Below are positions 1 through 10,364 of a stretch of DNA of 64,000 nt, one piece after another. The position numbers and the translations under genes are program-made. Each line of letters opens with the position of its first letter. Position 1 is the first letter of the stretch. The notes below the pieces were generated by a model that was given only the letters and a program-made list of their open reading frames with translations, ran no database searches and was not told where the DNA came from. Source of the DNA: Streptococcus sp. NPS 308 (GTDB lineage: Bacteria > Bacillota > Bacilli > Lactobacillales > Streptococcaceae). The stretch spans positions 1,769,001-1,833,000 of the forward strand of contig NZ_AP017652.1 in NCBI RefSeq assembly GCF_002355895.1, given 5' to 3'.

Positions 1-596
1 TTGGTTACTCTAAACAAGACTGCAAGTATGAGGCCACCACCCATATATACGAAAAAGTCTGTCAAGACCCAACCGTGATTACTAATGTGCAAGATTCCAA
101 ACAAAGCAGCAGAACCAAGCACATCCAGACCCCACTTCTTTCCTTTTTCCAGAGCAGTCATTACCAACCCACGATAAATCATCTCTTCAAAAATGGGACC
201 TGCAATCACAGGATAGAAAAAATACATCAAAAATGCCGTTGCTCCTGTAAAAGTAGGAATATCGAGTTGATAAGCAATTTCATTTTTGGTAGGTGGGAAA
301 ATAACAAATGTGACAAAATTCCAAATAACAAAAGCAAGAAGAGCTAAAAAGGAATAAAAAAGATAAGACCCTTTAAATTTTCTACTGTTGATTTTCTGCC
401 ATTTACCTGACCAAACCATAACAATAATAGCAAGCAGAACCACAAGAAAATTCAACATCATATCCGACAAATAATAGGCAAAGTCAGATAGACCAGCAGC
501 AAGGCCGCTATGTAAAAGCAAACGAATGAAGAACTGGTCAGTAATGACAAGTAGAATAGCTACAAACAAGTAGTAGCGTGAGATTATCTTTTTCAT
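1..596 (-). CDS. CPBP family intramembrane metalloprotease, C-terminus cut by window edge
   Basis: The reading frame starts at an ATG at 596 and runs off the left edge without a stop, so about 198 residues are visible. The protein is hydrophobic throughout, with several membrane segments. Near residues 140-175 it carries the CPBP (Abi/Rce1-like) signature: a Glu-Glu motif in FEEMIYRG followed by the His motif GILHISNHGW. These are the expected catalytic or metal-binding residues of this family. Members act as membrane endopeptidases or as bacteriocin self-immunity proteins; which applies here cannot be told. A good Shine-Dalgarno (AGGAGA) precedes the start, and an extended -10 (TGTTATACT, plus positions 628-636) lies upstream. 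It follows the Rgg-type regulator on the same strand, so that regulator is a plausible controller. Confidence 0.85.
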   Translation of the reverse strand, partial: MKKIISRYYLFVAILLVITDQFFIRLLLHSGLAAGLSDFAYYLSDMMLNFLVVLLAIIVMVWSGKWQKINSRKFKGSYLFYSFLALLAFVIWNFVTFVIFPPTKNEIAYQLDIPTFTGATAFLMYFFYPVIAGPIFEEMIYRGLVMTALEKGKKWGLDVLGSAALFGILHISNHGWVLTDFFVYMGGGLILAVLFRVT

Positions 597-711
597 TTTA
601 TTTTCTCCTATACTATGAAATAAAGACAGTATAACACGAAAAATGCCCTATTTTAGAAAATCGCATATTTGACATTTTTTCTTATAGAAATTTCATTTTT
701 GCGATTGTTTG

Positions 712-1575
712 TTAATCGATAAGGTCTTTATATTGCTGTAAGCGTAGTTCAAAAAGGGCTGTTAATTGTGGATTTTCTAATACTTGTAGAGATTGGATAA
801 AGTCTTCAATCTCTTTTTGATTACTTCCCTTGGTTTGAAGGAAAATGCTCATCTTCTTTAAAAACTGCCACAATAATTTCTCAAAAACATCGTATGGACG
901 GAGCATGCTCTCCAACTCGGACTCAAAGATTAGGATGTAAGAGAAAAGCTTACGCTCCATAAGCTCTGATATGATATTCAGAAAGCCACTTTTCATATAC
1001 AGTCTATTGTGTGCCAATTCTTTAAATTCCTTGGATTTTTCAAGTAAAGAGGTTGATAAAAAAATCAGATCTTGGTTGCTCAAGAAGGGCATGGTATTGC
1101 AAAAAATATAGAGTTCAAACCAGGTCCAAGATTCGATAGCATAGAGATAAGTAGTTAAAAACTCGCTATCCTCCTCTTCTAACGGATACCTTTTATCTAA
1201 GGAATGAATGGCATCTTTAATCACAATAGCGTTCAAACGACGATAGGTCTGCGCCATCTGTTCTTGTTCGACTTCCTCCAACAGTTGCTCTAAACCCGCT
1301 ATATCTTGATGGGCAAAACGATCCACAACCTTTCGACCAAATCGCATGTGTGGGGATTCTTGGTAGTTGTTGAGCTTGTGCCCAAACTCATCAAAGGTCA
1401 CATTTATCCCTTGGATAGCTAGGATCAGCTTATCCGCAGACAGCATAGACTGTCCCAGTTCAAACTTGGATAGCTGGGATGCTGTCAGTCCATCACAAGC
1501 AACATCTGACTGCTTGAGTTTTCTCGCCAGACGCAATTCCTTGTAAAATTCTCCCAATTCCATCTTTTCAATCAT
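712..1575 (-). CDS. Rgg/GadR/MutR family transcriptional regulator
   Basis: A 287-residue cytoplasmic DNA-binding regulator. Residues 5-65 form an XRE-type helix-turn-helix (LGEFYKELRLARKLKQSDVA, then SQLSKFELGQ), and the rest is a helical repeat domain as in Rgg proteins, which usually bind short pheromone peptides. Length is normal for the family. The start is set at the ATG at 1575 because GGGAG lies 8 bases upstream; a longer frame would need TTG. No SHP-type pheromone gene is visible next to it. It is followed on the same strand by the CPBP protease gene and preceded by tsaD, whose own terminator separates the two. Its target is unknown; the flanking protease gene is the obvious candidate. 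Confidence 0.85.
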   Translation of the reverse strand: MIEKMELGEFYKELRLARKLKQSDVACDGLTASQLSKFELGQSMLSADKLILAIQGINVTFDEFGHKLNNYQESPHMRFGRKVVDRFAHQDIAGLEQLLEEVEQEQMAQTYRRLNAIVIKDAIHSLDKRYPLEEEDSEFLTTYLYAIESWTWFELYIFCNTMPFLSNQDLIFLSTSLLEKSKEFKELAHNRLYMKSGFLNIISELMERKLFSYILIFESELESMLRPYDVFEKLLWQFLKKMSIFLQTKGSNQKEIEDFIQSLQVLENPQLTALFELRLQQYKDLID

Positions 1576-1643
1576 GGCCAAACTCCCTTTACTATTCTAT
1601 TTGTAAAAACTTTTCCTTTTTTAACATATTATAAAATATTTTA

Positions 1644-1670
1644 GCAAAAAAGCCAGCTTCAAGCTGACTC
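1644..1670 (-). terminator. Rho-independent terminator after tsaD
   Basis: On the minus strand AGTCAGC and GCTGGCT pair around TTGAA, followed by a run of T. It lies directly after the tsaD stop and should end the tsaB-rimI-tsaD transcript. Confidence 0.75.
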
Positions 1671-1671
1671 T

Positions 1672-2682
1672 TTATTCCATGGTATCAAAGGCAAGACTTG
1701 GTTTGGCATTGAGGTCTAAACTGGCAAAATTCTTCTTATTCCACTCACTGACACTGGCATAGGCAATCATACCAGCATTATCACCGCAGAGCCGCAGAGG
1801 TGGAATGATGACCTTGACATCTGTAATTTCGGCTGCTAGGCGTTCTCTGAGACCTTTATTGGCTGCTACACCACCTGCCACTACCAGAGTTTTAACAGGA
1901 TATTTCTCCAAAGCCTTCTTGGTTTTTGCCATGAGAATATCCATGACAGCTGCTTGGAAGGAAGCACACAAATCCTCTTTAGACAAGCTTTCTCCCTTTT
2001 GCTCAGCATTGTGGTGAAGATTGATAAAGGCAGACTTCAAACCTGAGAATGAAAACTCCAGATTATCCTCCTTGATCATTGCACGAGGGAAGTCATAAAC
2101 ATCCTGACCTTGATGGGCCAACTCGTCAATCTCGCGACCTGCTGGATAAGTCAAGCCCATGACACGACCGACCTTGTCATAAGCCTCCCCAACTGCATCG
2201 TCTCGTGTCTCCCCAACAATCTTGTAATCGCCAGCCTCTGACACATAGACCAACTCGGTGTGTCCTCCGCTGACCAAGAGTGCTAGGAGAGGAAACTCCA
2301 AAGTCTCCACACTCTGAGCTGCCATGAGGTGACCAGCCATGTGGTTGACGGGGATAAGTGGCAAGCCATGCGCCCAAGCAAAGGCCTTGGCAGCTGACAA
2401 ACCAACTAGCAGAGCTCCAACCAAGCCCGGTCCATAGGTAACCGCCACAGCTGTTATGTCGTTTTCAGTAATTCCTGCTTCTGCTAGCGCCTCCTCGATA
2501 CAGGCTGTAATGACCTCGACATGGTGACGACTAGCTACTTCTGGCACTACGCCCCCAAAACGTTTGTGGCTCTCAATTTGACTCGCAATGACATTGGACA
2601 AGAGCTCATCGTCGTTTTTCAAGACGGCGACACTGGTCTCATCACAGGATGTCTCAAATGCTAAAATATATCTATCCTTCAT
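1672..2682 (-). CDS. tsaD: tRNA N6-adenosine threonylcarbamoyltransferase TsaD (Gcp)
   Basis: TsaD transfers the threonylcarbamoyl group from TC-AMP to A37 of ANN-decoding tRNAs, working with TsaB and TsaE. At 336 residues it has normal length. Visible family signatures are the N-terminal [12 protein letters not shown] strand, the metal-binding HMAGH motif near residue 112, [10 protein letters not shown], and the C-terminal [10 protein letters not shown] and [10 protein letters not shown] motifs. It is the last gene of the tsaB-rimI-tsaD set and overlaps rimI by 11 bases, so translation is probably coupled. This is a near-universal and essential gene; nothing is odd about it. Confidence 0.98.
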   Translation of the reverse strand: MKDRYILAFETSCDETSVAVLKNDDELLSNVIASQIESHKRFGGVVPEVASRHHVEVITACIEEALAEAGITENDITAVAVTYGPGLVGALLVGLSAAKAFAWAHGLPLIPVNHMAGHLMAAQSVETLEFPLLALLVSGGHTELVYVSEAGDYKIVGETRDDAVGEAYDKVGRVMGLTYPAGREIDELAHQGQDVYDFPRAMIKEDNLEFSFSGLKSAFINLHHNAEQKGESLSKEDLCASFQAAVMDILMAKTKKALEKYPVKTLVVAGGVAANKGLRERLAAEITDVKVIIPPLRLCGDNAGMIAYASVSEWNKKNFASLDLNAKPSLAFDTME

Positions 2683-3109
2683 CTACTTCTCTCTTCATGA
2701 TAATGGCGTCCTCGACTGGGTCATGATAGTAAGTCTTTCGCTCAGCGATGACCGCCATCTTTTCTTTCTTGTAAAATGCTTGCGCACGTTGGTTTGACTT
2801 TCTGACTTCTAGGAAAATCTCCTTTTCTGCTGGTAATGTTGCAAACAAAGCTGGCGCAATTCCCTGACCCTGATAGGCTCCTTTGACAGCGATTTGCAGG
2901 ACTTCTGCCTCAAAGAGATTCTCCTGAACGGCTAGAAATCCAATCACTTCTTCCCCATCATAAGCCAGAGCATACCAAGTCTGGTCTTGGGACAGGTCTG
3001 CTTGGATTTGTTCCAGCGTCCAAGGACTGACTGGGTAAACATCTACCATAACAGCATAGATAGCTTGAGCTAAGTCAGGTTGCTGTTGGATTCGTTTGAT
3101 CTTTATCAT
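2672..3109 (-). CDS. rimI: Ribosomal protein S18-alanine N-acetyltransferase RimI
   Basis: A 145-residue GNAT acetyltransferase. The acetyl-CoA binding segment [15 protein letters not shown] lies near residues 75-90, and the C-terminal part ([18 protein letters not shown]) is typical of RimI. RimI acetylates the N-terminal alanine of ribosomal protein S18, although Firmicute members may have broader targets. Its start overlaps the tsaB stop by four bases and its end overlaps tsaD by 11. That places it in the conserved tsaB-rimI-tsaD operon, the standard arrangement in streptococci. Confidence 0.93.
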   Translation of the reverse strand: MIKIKRIQQQPDLAQAIYAVMVDVYPVSPWTLEQIQADLSQDQTWYALAYDGEEVIGFLAVQENLFEAEVLQIAVKGAYQGQGIAPALFATLPAEKEIFLEVRKSNQRAQAFYKKEKMAVIAERKTYYHDPVEDAIIMKREVDEG

Positions 3110-3789
3110 AGGCGTTTAATGTAGGACTCGCCAGACTCGGTGTGATTCTTGAGCCAGTTTTCTTCAGCCTCAACTCGTTTGAGGTAATTTGGCACAAAGT
3201 CGTGCAAGGAGTCTGCTTCCTTATCCCAGGCCCTAAGAGCTAGATTAGCTGCATTTGGCAAGGTTTCTTGGTAGCTGGCTTGTGGTAGTTGTTCTTGGAT
3301 CTGTTCCACAAAGGCTCCAACTTCTCCGACAAAGGTCACCTGCTCAGCATCCTTGACCTGCTCTAGCACTTCCGAAAAAGACAGGTGCGCTTCTGGCAAG
3401 ACTGGCTTGGCATTTTCATAAAAGCCTGCATAGACATTGTTACGACGCGCATCCATGATAGGAACCACCAAGCCTTCTTTTTGGCGTGGCACCAGAGCCA
3501 ATAGACTAGACATCCCAACTAACTCAATGTTCAGAGTATGAGCCAAGGTCTTGGCAGTTGCTACCGCAATTCGTAAACCTGTGTAGCTACCTGGTCCCTC
3601 TGCCACCACGATGCGATCCAAGTCCTTGGGCGTCCAATCCAGACTAGCCATCAAAAAATCAATGGCAGGCATGAGGGTAATACTGTGATTTTTCTTGATA
3701 TTGATCATAGTCTCGGCAAGAACTTGCTTGTCCTCTAAAATGGCTAGAGAAAGAGCCTTGCTAGACGTATCAAAAGCTAATACTTTCAT
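3106..3789 (-). CDS. tsaB: tRNA threonylcarbamoyladenosine biosynthesis protein TsaB
   Basis: TsaB is a paralogue of TsaD that acts as the dimerisation platform of the t6A-modifying complex and lacks the TsaD metal site. This 227-residue protein shows the N-terminal AFDTSSKALSLAI ATPase-fold strand and the diagnostic GPGSYTGLRIA motif near residue 68. It is the first gene of a three-gene minus-strand operon with rimI and tsaD. A -10-like TATAAT (plus 3820-3825) lies about 30 bases upstream of the start, with a weak -35. Confidence 0.96.
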   Translation of the reverse strand: MKVLAFDTSSKALSLAILEDKQVLAETMINIKKNHSITLMPAIDFLMASLDWTPKDLDRIVVAEGPGSYTGLRIAVATAKTLAHTLNIELVGMSSLLALVPRQKEGLVVPIMDARRNNVYAGFYENAKPVLPEAHLSFSEVLEQVKDAEQVTFVGEVGAFVEQIQEQLPQASYQETLPNAANLALRAWDKEADSLHDFVPNYLKRVEAEENWLKNHTESGESYIKRL

Positions 3790-3935
3790 AACACATTCCT
3801 ATCTTTTTGTCTGTTTACTATTATACTACAAAAGCCAGCGCATGGGAATTTTCTTTGTTTTGAAACAAAAGGGCTTACCACTTAGACAAAGATGAAGGCA
3901 AAAAATCAAAAAAGTTCTAGCTTTTTTCTATCTTT

Positions 3936-3943
3936 TTCGAATA
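3936..3943 (+). promoter_or_regulatory. Com-box (SigX) like element
   Basis: TTCGAATA differs at one base from the pneumococcal com-box consensus TACGAATA, and a T-tract lies just upstream as in late competence promoters. It faces the small membrane ORF and candidate RNA that occupy the place where pneumococcus has the competence-induced cib genes. One 8-mer alone is weak evidence. Confidence 0.35.
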
Positions 3944-4025
3944 AAAAAGTGAACAAGAAAATTGAAAGGTTCTTCGTAAGAAGTGTAGATAATTCATGCT
4001 AGATAAAAGGCACATTTTTAGAAGG

Positions 4026-4217
4026 ATGAATGTTATTCTCTTCATCTCTTATAGTTTGCTTATCATTATCAATGATTTAAACATAATCGTTACACCCTTA
4101 CCAGTTGATTCATCTGTTTGCATTGTTTTCTTTTTATGCTTCAACTCGATTTTTGCTGAGAAAAAAGAGGAGCGTAAAGATGGCAAATCCTTTGACTCTT
4201 TTAACCATCAATGTTAA
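4026..4217 (+). CDS. Possible small two-helix membrane protein
   Basis: An open frame of about 63 residues; a longer version starts at an ATG at 3996. Not recognised. It begins with a hydrophobic stretch (NVILFISYSLLIII), has a second one (SVCIVFFLCF), and ends in a charged tail rich in Lys and Glu, an architecture seen in small bacteriocin-immunity proteins. Support is weak: AGAAGG sits immediately against the 4026 start with no spacing, and the 3996 start has only a distant purine run. It lies downstream of the com-box-like site in the position occupied by the cib bacteriocin and immunity genes in S. pneumoniae. It could be a degenerate immunity gene or a chance frame. Confidence 0.3.
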   Translation: MNVILFISYSLLIIINDLNIIVTPLPVDSSVCIVFFLCFNSIFAEKKEERKDGKSFDSFNHQC

Positions 4218-4224
4218 AATGTAA
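4180..4224 (+). CDS. Possible 14-residue leader peptide
   Basis: A very short frame (MANPLTLLTINVKM) begins seven bases after AAAGAGGAG, a better ribosome binding site than that of the overlapping longer ORF. It stops just before the candidate structured RNA. Whether it is translated is unknown; a chance ORF remains likely. Confidence 0.25.
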   Translation: MANPLTLLTINVKM

Positions 4225-4227
4225 TTC

Positions 4228-4380
4228 AACACTGGTAGGAAAATCAGGTTGAGTCGTTGACTCTTCGGGTTGCAGTGCTATCCCTGAAACTTTGGTTTCT
4301 AAAGAACTGAAATTGCGATTGAACAATTCGCCCCCAGTGTTTGACGGCTCTTGACTTCGGTCAAGGGCTTTTTCTTTTTG
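4228..4380 (+). ncRNA. Candidate structured RNA ending in an intrinsic terminator
   Basis: No protein frame explains this stretch, but it holds nested helices. AACACTGG (4228-4235) pairs perfectly with CCAGTGTT (4334-4341), closing a 114-base domain. Inside are GAGTC/GACTC (4251-4263), GAAAC/GTTTC (4286-4299) and GCGA/TCGC (4315-4331). A terminator follows directly. It is not a leader of rpoY, since the rpoY promoter starts after the terminator. It could be a small RNA or a structured 3' UTR. No match to a known RNA family was recognised. Confidence 0.4.
4347..4380 (+). terminator. Strong Rho-independent terminator with TTCG tetraloop
   Basis: GCTCTTGAC and GTCAAGGGC form a nine-pair stem (one G-U) capped by TTCG and followed by TTTTTCTTTTT. 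It ends whatever plus-strand transcript covers 3.95-4.35 kb. Confidence 0.9.
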
Positions 4381-4459
4381 TTTGTTCAAAACAATTGTCT
4401 TTCATCTTGTCATCCAAGTTTTACGCTTTTGTCAGCCTTTACTTTCTCATTTTCCGTCT

Positions 4460-4488
4460 TTTACTAATTTTTCATTTTATGGTATAAT
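4460..4488 (+). promoter_or_regulatory. Promoter of rpoY-rnjA
   Basis: TTTACT (4460-4465), a 17-base spacer and TATAAT (4483-4488), with a TGG extension that makes an extended -10. The leader to rpoY is about 105 bases. Confidence 0.75.
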
Positions 4489-4598
4489 TGAAATAATTGT
4501 AACGAATCAAGGTCAATCTAGACACAAAATGGAATGAAATCAAGCAAATCTCTACTAAAAGTTTGGAATAAGCTGACCTGTAAATAGAAAGGAACTAT

Positions 4599-4832
4599 AT
4601 GATTTACAAAGTTTTTTATCAAGAAACAAAAGAACGTAGCCCACGTCGTGAAACAACACGCTCACTTTACCTAGACATCGATGCCAGCTCAGAACTTGAG
4701 GGCCGTATCGCTGCTCGCCAACTTGTCGAAGAAAACCGCCCAGAGTACAACATCGAATTCATCGAACTCTTGTCTGACAAATTGCTAGATTACGAAAAAG
4801 AAACTGGCGCTTTCGAGATTACGGAGTTCTAA
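4599..4832 (+). CDS. rpoY: RNA polymerase epsilon subunit RpoY (DUF1447)
   Basis: This 77-residue acidic protein matches the Firmicute-specific small RNA polymerase subunit (formerly YkzG), which binds the core enzyme. The N-terminal [18 protein letters not shown] and the segment [20 protein letters not shown] are typical. The start has the ribosome binding site AAAGGAA at suitable distance. It is followed after one base by rnjA; the rpoY-rnjA pairing is conserved across Firmicutes and supports the call. Confidence 0.95.
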   Translation: MIYKVFYQETKERSPRRETTRSLYLDIDASSELEGRIAARQLVEENRPEYNIEFIELLSDKLLDYEKETGAFEITEF

Positions 4833-4833
4833 T

Positions 4834-6513
4834 ATGGCCTACACTCTTAAACCTGAAGAAGTCGGCGTTTTTGCCATCGGTGGTCTGGGAGAAATCGGGA
4901 AAAACACTTACGGAATTGAATACCAAGACGAAATTATCATCGTCGATGCTGGGATTAAATTCCCAGAAGATGACTTGCTGGGTATCGACTACGTTATCCC
5001 TGACTACTCTTACATCGTGGACAATATCGACCGCGTCAAGGCTGTTTTGATTACACACGGACATGAGGACCACATCGGTGGGATTCCTTTCCTGCTCAAG
5101 CAAGCAAATGTCCCTATCTACGCTGGGCCACTTGCCCTGGCTTTGATCCGTGGAAAACTCGAAGAACACGGCCTCTTGCGCAACGCCAAACTTTACGAAA
5201 TCAACCACAACACTGAGTTGACCTTTAAAAACCTCAAGGCAACTTTCTTTAGAACCACTCACTCCATTCCAGAGCCTTTGGGGATTGTCATTCATACTCC
5301 TCAAGGGAAAATCGTCTGTACGGGTGACTTTAAGTTTGACTTTACTCCAGTTGGGGAACCTGCAGACTTGCACCGGATGGCTGCCCTTGGTGAAGAGGGT
5401 GTTCTCTGTCTCCTCTCTGACTCGACAAATGCAGAAGTGCCAACCTTTACCAACTCTGAAAAAGTCGTTGGCCAGTCCATCATGAAAATCATTCAAGGCA
5501 TTGAAGGACGTATCATTTTTGCATCCTTTGCCTCAAATATCTTCCGTCTCCAGCAAGCAACAGATGCCGCTGTTAAGACTGGACGCAAGATTGCGGTCTT
5601 TGGTCGTTCGATGGAAAAGGCCATTGTCAACGGGATCGAGCTTGGCTACATCAAAGCTCCTAAGGGAACCTTTATCGAGCCAAATGAGATCAAAGACTAC
5701 CCTGCAGGCGAGATTCTAATCCTGTGTACAGGTAGTCAGGGTGAGCCGATGGCAGCCCTCTCTCGTATCGCTAATGGAACTCACCGCCAGGTGCAACTCC
5801 AACCCGGCGATACTGTTATCTTCTCTTCTAGCCCAATCCCTGGAAATACGACTAGCGTCAACAAACTGATTAACATCATTTCAGAAGCTGGCGTCGAAGT
5901 CATTCACGGCAAAATCAATAATATCCACACCTCTGGACACGGTGGTCAACAAGAGCAAAAACTCATGCTCCGTTTGATCAAGCCTAAATACTTCATGCCT
6001 GTCCATGGCGAATACCGCATGCAAAAAGTCCACGCTGGACTAGCAGTGGATACTGGTGTTGAGAAGGACAATATCTTTATCATGAGCAATGGTGATGTGC
6101 TTGCCCTTACTGCTGACTCAGCTCGTATCGCAGGTCACTTCAATGCCCAAGACATTTATGTCGATGGAAATCGTATCGGTGAAATCGGTGCAGCCGTCCT
6201 CAAAGACCGTCGTGATCTATCCGAAGACGGTGTCGTTCTAGCAGTCGCAACTGTTGACTTCAAGTCTAAAATGATCTTGTCTGGTCCAGATATCCTCAGC
6301 CGAGGATTTGTCTACATGCGAGAGTCTGGCGACTTGATTCGCCAAAGCCAGCGTATCCTCTTCAATGCCATTCGTATCGCATTGAAAAACAAAGATGCTA
6401 GCGTGCAATCTGTCAATGGTGCTATTGTCAACGCCATTCGCCCCTTCCTCTATGAAAATACTGAACGTGAACCGATTATCATCCCGATGATCCTCACACC
6501 AGATGAAGAATAA
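4834..6513 (+). CDS. rnjA: Ribonuclease J1
   Basis: RNase J1 is a metallo-beta-lactamase/beta-CASP ribonuclease with 5'-to-3' exonuclease and endonuclease activity, central to mRNA decay and rRNA maturation in Firmicutes. The 559-residue length is normal. The zinc-binding motif HGHEDHIGG lies near residues 75-83, FRTTHSIPE and CTGDFKFD follow, and the beta-CASP part includes [10 protein letters not shown] and MPVHGEYR. It is translationally adjacent to rpoY. The TAA stop is followed at once by TACTCTTCGAAAATC, which equals the terminal sequence of the BOX elements elsewhere in the window. Confidence 0.98.
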   Translation: MAYTLKPEEVGVFAIGGLGEIGKNTYGIEYQDEIIIVDAGIKFPEDDLLGIDYVIPDYSYIVDNIDRVKAVLITHGHEDHIGGIPFLLKQANVPIYAGPLALALIRGKLEEHGLLRNAKLYEINHNTELTFKNLKATFFRTTHSIPEPLGIVIHTPQGKIVCTGDFKFDFTPVGEPADLHRMAALGEEGVLCLLSDSTNAEVPTFTNSEKVVGQSIMKIIQGIEGRIIFASFASNIFRLQQATDAAVKTGRKIAVFGRSMEKAIVNGIELGYIKAPKGTFIEPNEIKDYPAGEILILCTGSQGEPMAALSRIANGTHRQVQLQPGDTVIFSSSPIPGNTTSVNKLINIISEAGVEVIHGKINNIHTSGHGGQQEQKLMLRLIKPKYFMPVHGEYRMQKVHAGLAVDTGVEKDNIFIMSNGDVLALTADSARIAGHFNAQDIYVDGNRIGEIGAAVLKDRRDLSEDGVVLAVATVDFKSKMILSGPDILSRGFVYMRESGDLIRQSQRILFNAIRIALKNKDASVQSVNGAIVNAIRPFLYENTEREPIIIPMILTPDEE

Positions 6514-6532
6514 TACTCTTCGAAAATCAACA

Positions 6533-6562
6533 AAACAGCCCCGTCTTCGGAGCTGTTTTTCT
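6533..6562. terminator. Bidirectional terminator between rnjA and mnmG
   Basis: ACAGCCCCG and CGGAGCTGT pair around TCTT with one mismatch, with T-runs on both sides. It serves the convergent rnjA and mnmG transcripts. Confidence 0.8.
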
Positions 6563-8476
6563 CTATGCTTTCTTTTCTTGATTCTTCGAAATACTACGAT
6601 TTTTACCCTCAAGATAGACCATCAAAATAGAAATATCTGCTGGGTTTACTCCCGAAATTCGGCTAGCTTGGCCGATGGTTTCTGGATTGATGAGTTTGAA
6701 CTTCTGGCGGGCTTCTGTCGCGATAGAATCAATATCATCCCAATCAATATTGGCTGGAATGCGTTTTTCTTCCATGCGTTTCATCTTGGCAACCTGATCC
6801 ATGGCTTTGGAAATATAGCCTTCGTACTTGATCTCTGTTTCAATCAATTCGATAATCTTGTCATCCAACTCCTCTGCAGCTGGCCCGATGAAGGCCACCA
6901 CATCTTGGTAAGAAACTTCTGGACGGCGAAGGAATTCCTTGGCTGTAACCGCATCTGTCAACGGCTTGAAGCCCATCTCCTCAACCTTGGCATTGGTTTC
7001 CTTGACTGGCTTGAGTTTGATACTGTCTAGGCGCTTCATCTCATTGTCAAATTGATTTTTCTTGATTTCAAAGCGGGCCCAACGTTCATCATCCACAAGT
7101 CCAATCTCGCGTCCCATCTCTGTCAAACGCATATCGGCATTGTCATGGCGGAGAATGAGACGATATTCTGCACGACTGGTCAAAAGACGGTAGGGTTCAA
7201 TGGTTCCCTTGGTCACCAAGTCATCAATCATCACCCCAATATAACCGTCGCTGCGCTTCAAAATCAACTCAGGCTTGCCTTGGATTTTCAGAGCCGCATT
7301 GATACCAGCGATAATCCCTTGACCTGCCGCCTCTTCATAACCTGACGTTCCATTTGTCTGACCAGCAGTGAAGAGGCCTGAGATTTTTTTGGTTTCAAGC
7401 GTTGCACGCAATTGATGAGGCAAGACCATGTCATACTCAATGGCATAACCAGTTCGCATCATCTCAGCATTTTCCAAACCTTTGATGGAATGAACCAAGT
7501 CACGTTGGACATCCTCAGGCAGACTGGTTGAAAGTCCTTGGACATAAACTTCCTCTGTATTGCGCCCTTCTGGCTCTAGGAAGAGTTGGTGGCGTTCCTT
7601 GTCCGCAAAGCGTACAATCTTGTCCTCAATCGATGGACAGTAACGAGGCCCAACTCCCTTGACCACACCTGTGAACATAGGCGCACGGTGGAGGTTGTTT
7701 TGGATAATCTCATGACTGGTACCGTTAGTGTAGGTCAACCAGCATGGCACTTGGTCCTTGACATAATCCTCATCACGTGAAGTATAGGAGAAGTGATTAG
7801 GCGCTTCGTCTCCTGGTTGGATTTCTGTCACATCGTAATTGATAGACGAAGCCTTGACACGTGGAGGTGTCCCCGTCTTGAAACGACCAATTTCGAGGCC
7901 CAATTCCTTAAGGTTGTCAGCAAGGTTAATCGAAGCTAGGCTGTGGTTTGGACCTGATGAGTACTTGAGATCTCCGATAATGATTTCCCCACGGAGTGCG
8001 GTTCCTGTGGTCACGATAACAGCCTTAGCAGCATACTCTTGATGGGTCGCTGTACGCACACCGACAACCTTGCCATCTTCCACCAAAATCTCATCAATCA
8101 TGGTTTGACGAAGGGTGAGATTTTCTTGATTTTCAACTGTCTTGCGCATCTCCTTAGAGTAAAGTTCCTTGTCAGCCTGCGCACGAAGGGCACGGACAGC
8201 TGGACCCTTACCAGTGTTGAGCATCTTCATCTGGATGTAGGTCTTGTCAATGGTTTTAGCCATTTCACCACCGAGAGCATCCACTTCACGCACAACAATC
8301 CCCTTGGCAGAACCACCGATAGAAGGGTTACAAGGCATGAAAGCCAGCATTTCAATGTTGATGGTTGCAAGCAAAACCTTACAGCCCATACGGCTGGCTG
8401 CTAGAGATGCCTCCACCCCAGCGTGCCCCGCACCGATTACAATAATATCGTATTCTTCCGTAAAATTATAAGTCAT
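6563..8476 (-). CDS. mnmG: tRNA uridine-5-carboxymethylaminomethyl modification enzyme MnmG (GidA)
   Basis: MnmG uses FAD, NADH and methylenetetrahydrofolate, together with the GTPase MnmE, to modify the wobble uridine U34 of several tRNAs. The protein is 637 residues, the normal size. The FAD-binding motif [10 protein letters not shown] is near residue 15, [12 protein letters not shown] near residue 49, and the family motifs [10 protein letters not shown] and [11 protein letters not shown] follow. The C-terminal helical domain ([17 protein letters not shown]) is intact. The Nudix gene lies eight bases upstream, so the two are co-transcribed. mnmA, the next upstream gene, acts on the same U34 position. 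Confidence 0.98.
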   Translation of the reverse strand: MTYNFTEEYDIIVIGAGHAGVEASLAASRMGCKVLLATINIEMLAFMPCNPSIGGSAKGIVVREVDALGGEMAKTIDKTYIQMKMLNTGKGPAVRALRAQADKELYSKEMRKTVENQENLTLRQTMIDEILVEDGKVVGVRTATHQEYAAKAVIVTTGTALRGEIIIGDLKYSSGPNHSLASINLADNLKELGLEIGRFKTGTPPRVKASSINYDVTEIQPGDEAPNHFSYTSRDEDYVKDQVPCWLTYTNGTSHEIIQNNLHRAPMFTGVVKGVGPRYCPSIEDKIVRFADKERHQLFLEPEGRNTEEVYVQGLSTSLPEDVQRDLVHSIKGLENAEMMRTGYAIEYDMVLPHQLRATLETKKISGLFTAGQTNGTSGYEEAAGQGIIAGINAALKIQGKPELILKRSDGYIGVMIDDLVTKGTIEPYRLLTSRAEYRLILRHDNADMRLTEMGREIGLVDDERWARFEIKKNQFDNEMKRLDSIKLKPVKETNAKVEEMGFKPLTDAVTAKEFLRRPEVSYQDVVAFIGPAAEELDDKIIELIETEIKYEGYISKAMDQVAKMKRMEEKRIPANIDWDDIDSIATEARQKFKLINPETIGQASRISGVNPADISILMVYLEGKNRSISKNQEKKA

Positions 8477-8484
8477 TTTCTCTC

Positions 8485-8940
8485 CTATTCCTCAAGATGA
8501 ATGTGTCTTAGTTGGCCGTCCCAATCTGGTAGGGCTGTTTTTAAAAAGGCTGGAACTAGCTGGATATTCTGGAGCTTATCCAAATCAATCCACTCACAAG
8601 GCTGCATTTTTTCGTCTTCCTGCATGGTCAATGGAGCATCTTCAAGTAAGTTCACCAGATAATGAAACTCAATGTTGTGATAGGAAACACCGTCTTGTTC
8701 AAAACGATTTTCAACCACAAAAGCTAGATGTCCAGCTTGAGCTTTGACACCCAGTTCTTCCATCACTTCACGGACTACCGCGTCTTCCGTGCTTTCATTG
8801 ACTTGGATCGCACCACCGATAGTGTAATACTTGCCCTCATCTTTTGTAACCAAAAGCTGATTATTTTGGACAATCAAGGCTGTCGCCCGAACTCCAAAAA
8901 CCGTATTTCCCACTTTGGTCCGAAAATCCACTTGAGTCAT
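8485..8940 (-). CDS. Nudix hydrolase
   Basis: A 151-residue Nudix protein. The Nudix box begins at [14 protein letters not shown] and ends REVMEELGV, keeping the Glu residues that bind the metal. These enzymes hydrolyse nucleoside diphosphates linked to another group; the substrate cannot be told from the sequence. The start is placed at the ATG at 8940 since GGAAAGAG lies directly before it; the nine-residue longer form lacks a good site. The gene sits between mnmA and mnmG and is transcribed with mnmG from a promoter just downstream of mnmA. Confidence 0.88.
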   Translation of the reverse strand: MTQVDFRTKVGNTVFGVRATALIVQNNQLLVTKDEGKYYTIGGAIQVNESTEDAVVREVMEELGVKAQAGHLAFVVENRFEQDGVSYHNIEFHYLVNLLEDAPLTMQEDEKMQPCEWIDLDKLQNIQLVPAFLKTALPDWDGQLRHIHLEE

Positions 8941-9050
8941 CTCTTTCCTTTCCTCAAAACGAAACAAAAACAGTCAAAACTCCAAAGAAGTGCAGGACAA
9001 AAAGCCTGCAACATCCATGAGCTTTGACCATCATTTCTATTGCTTTTATT

Positions 9051-9078
9051 ATTGTAGCAAATTGAGAAAATTTGTCAA
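9051..9078 (-). promoter_or_regulatory. Promoter of the Nudix-mnmG operon
   Basis: On the minus strand TTGACA (plus 9073-9078), a 16-base spacer and TACAAT (plus 9051-9056), with a TGC extension. It lies directly after the mnmA stop codon. Confidence 0.8.
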
Positions 9079-9079
9079 T

Positions 9080-10279
<1,200 letters not shown>

Positions 10280-10281
10280 TC

Positions 10282-10310
10282 ATTATAACACGCTTGGTTG
10301 GAGAAGACAA
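10282..10310 (-). promoter_or_regulatory. Promoter of mnmA
   Basis: On the minus strand TTGTCT (plus 10305-10310), 17 bases, TATAAT (plus 10282-10287). Transcription would begin near 10275, giving a leader of about 75 bases that holds the tandem repeat. Confidence 0.7.
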
Positions 10311-10364
10311 GAAAGAGGCTGTCAATCGACCAACCTCTGTTTTTAAACACAGTTCAAATCCAAG

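Noticed and set aside
4819..5496. 225-codon open frame antisense to rnjA
   Set aside because: It lies wholly opposite a strongly conserved gene and has no recognisable domain; it is a shadow frame.
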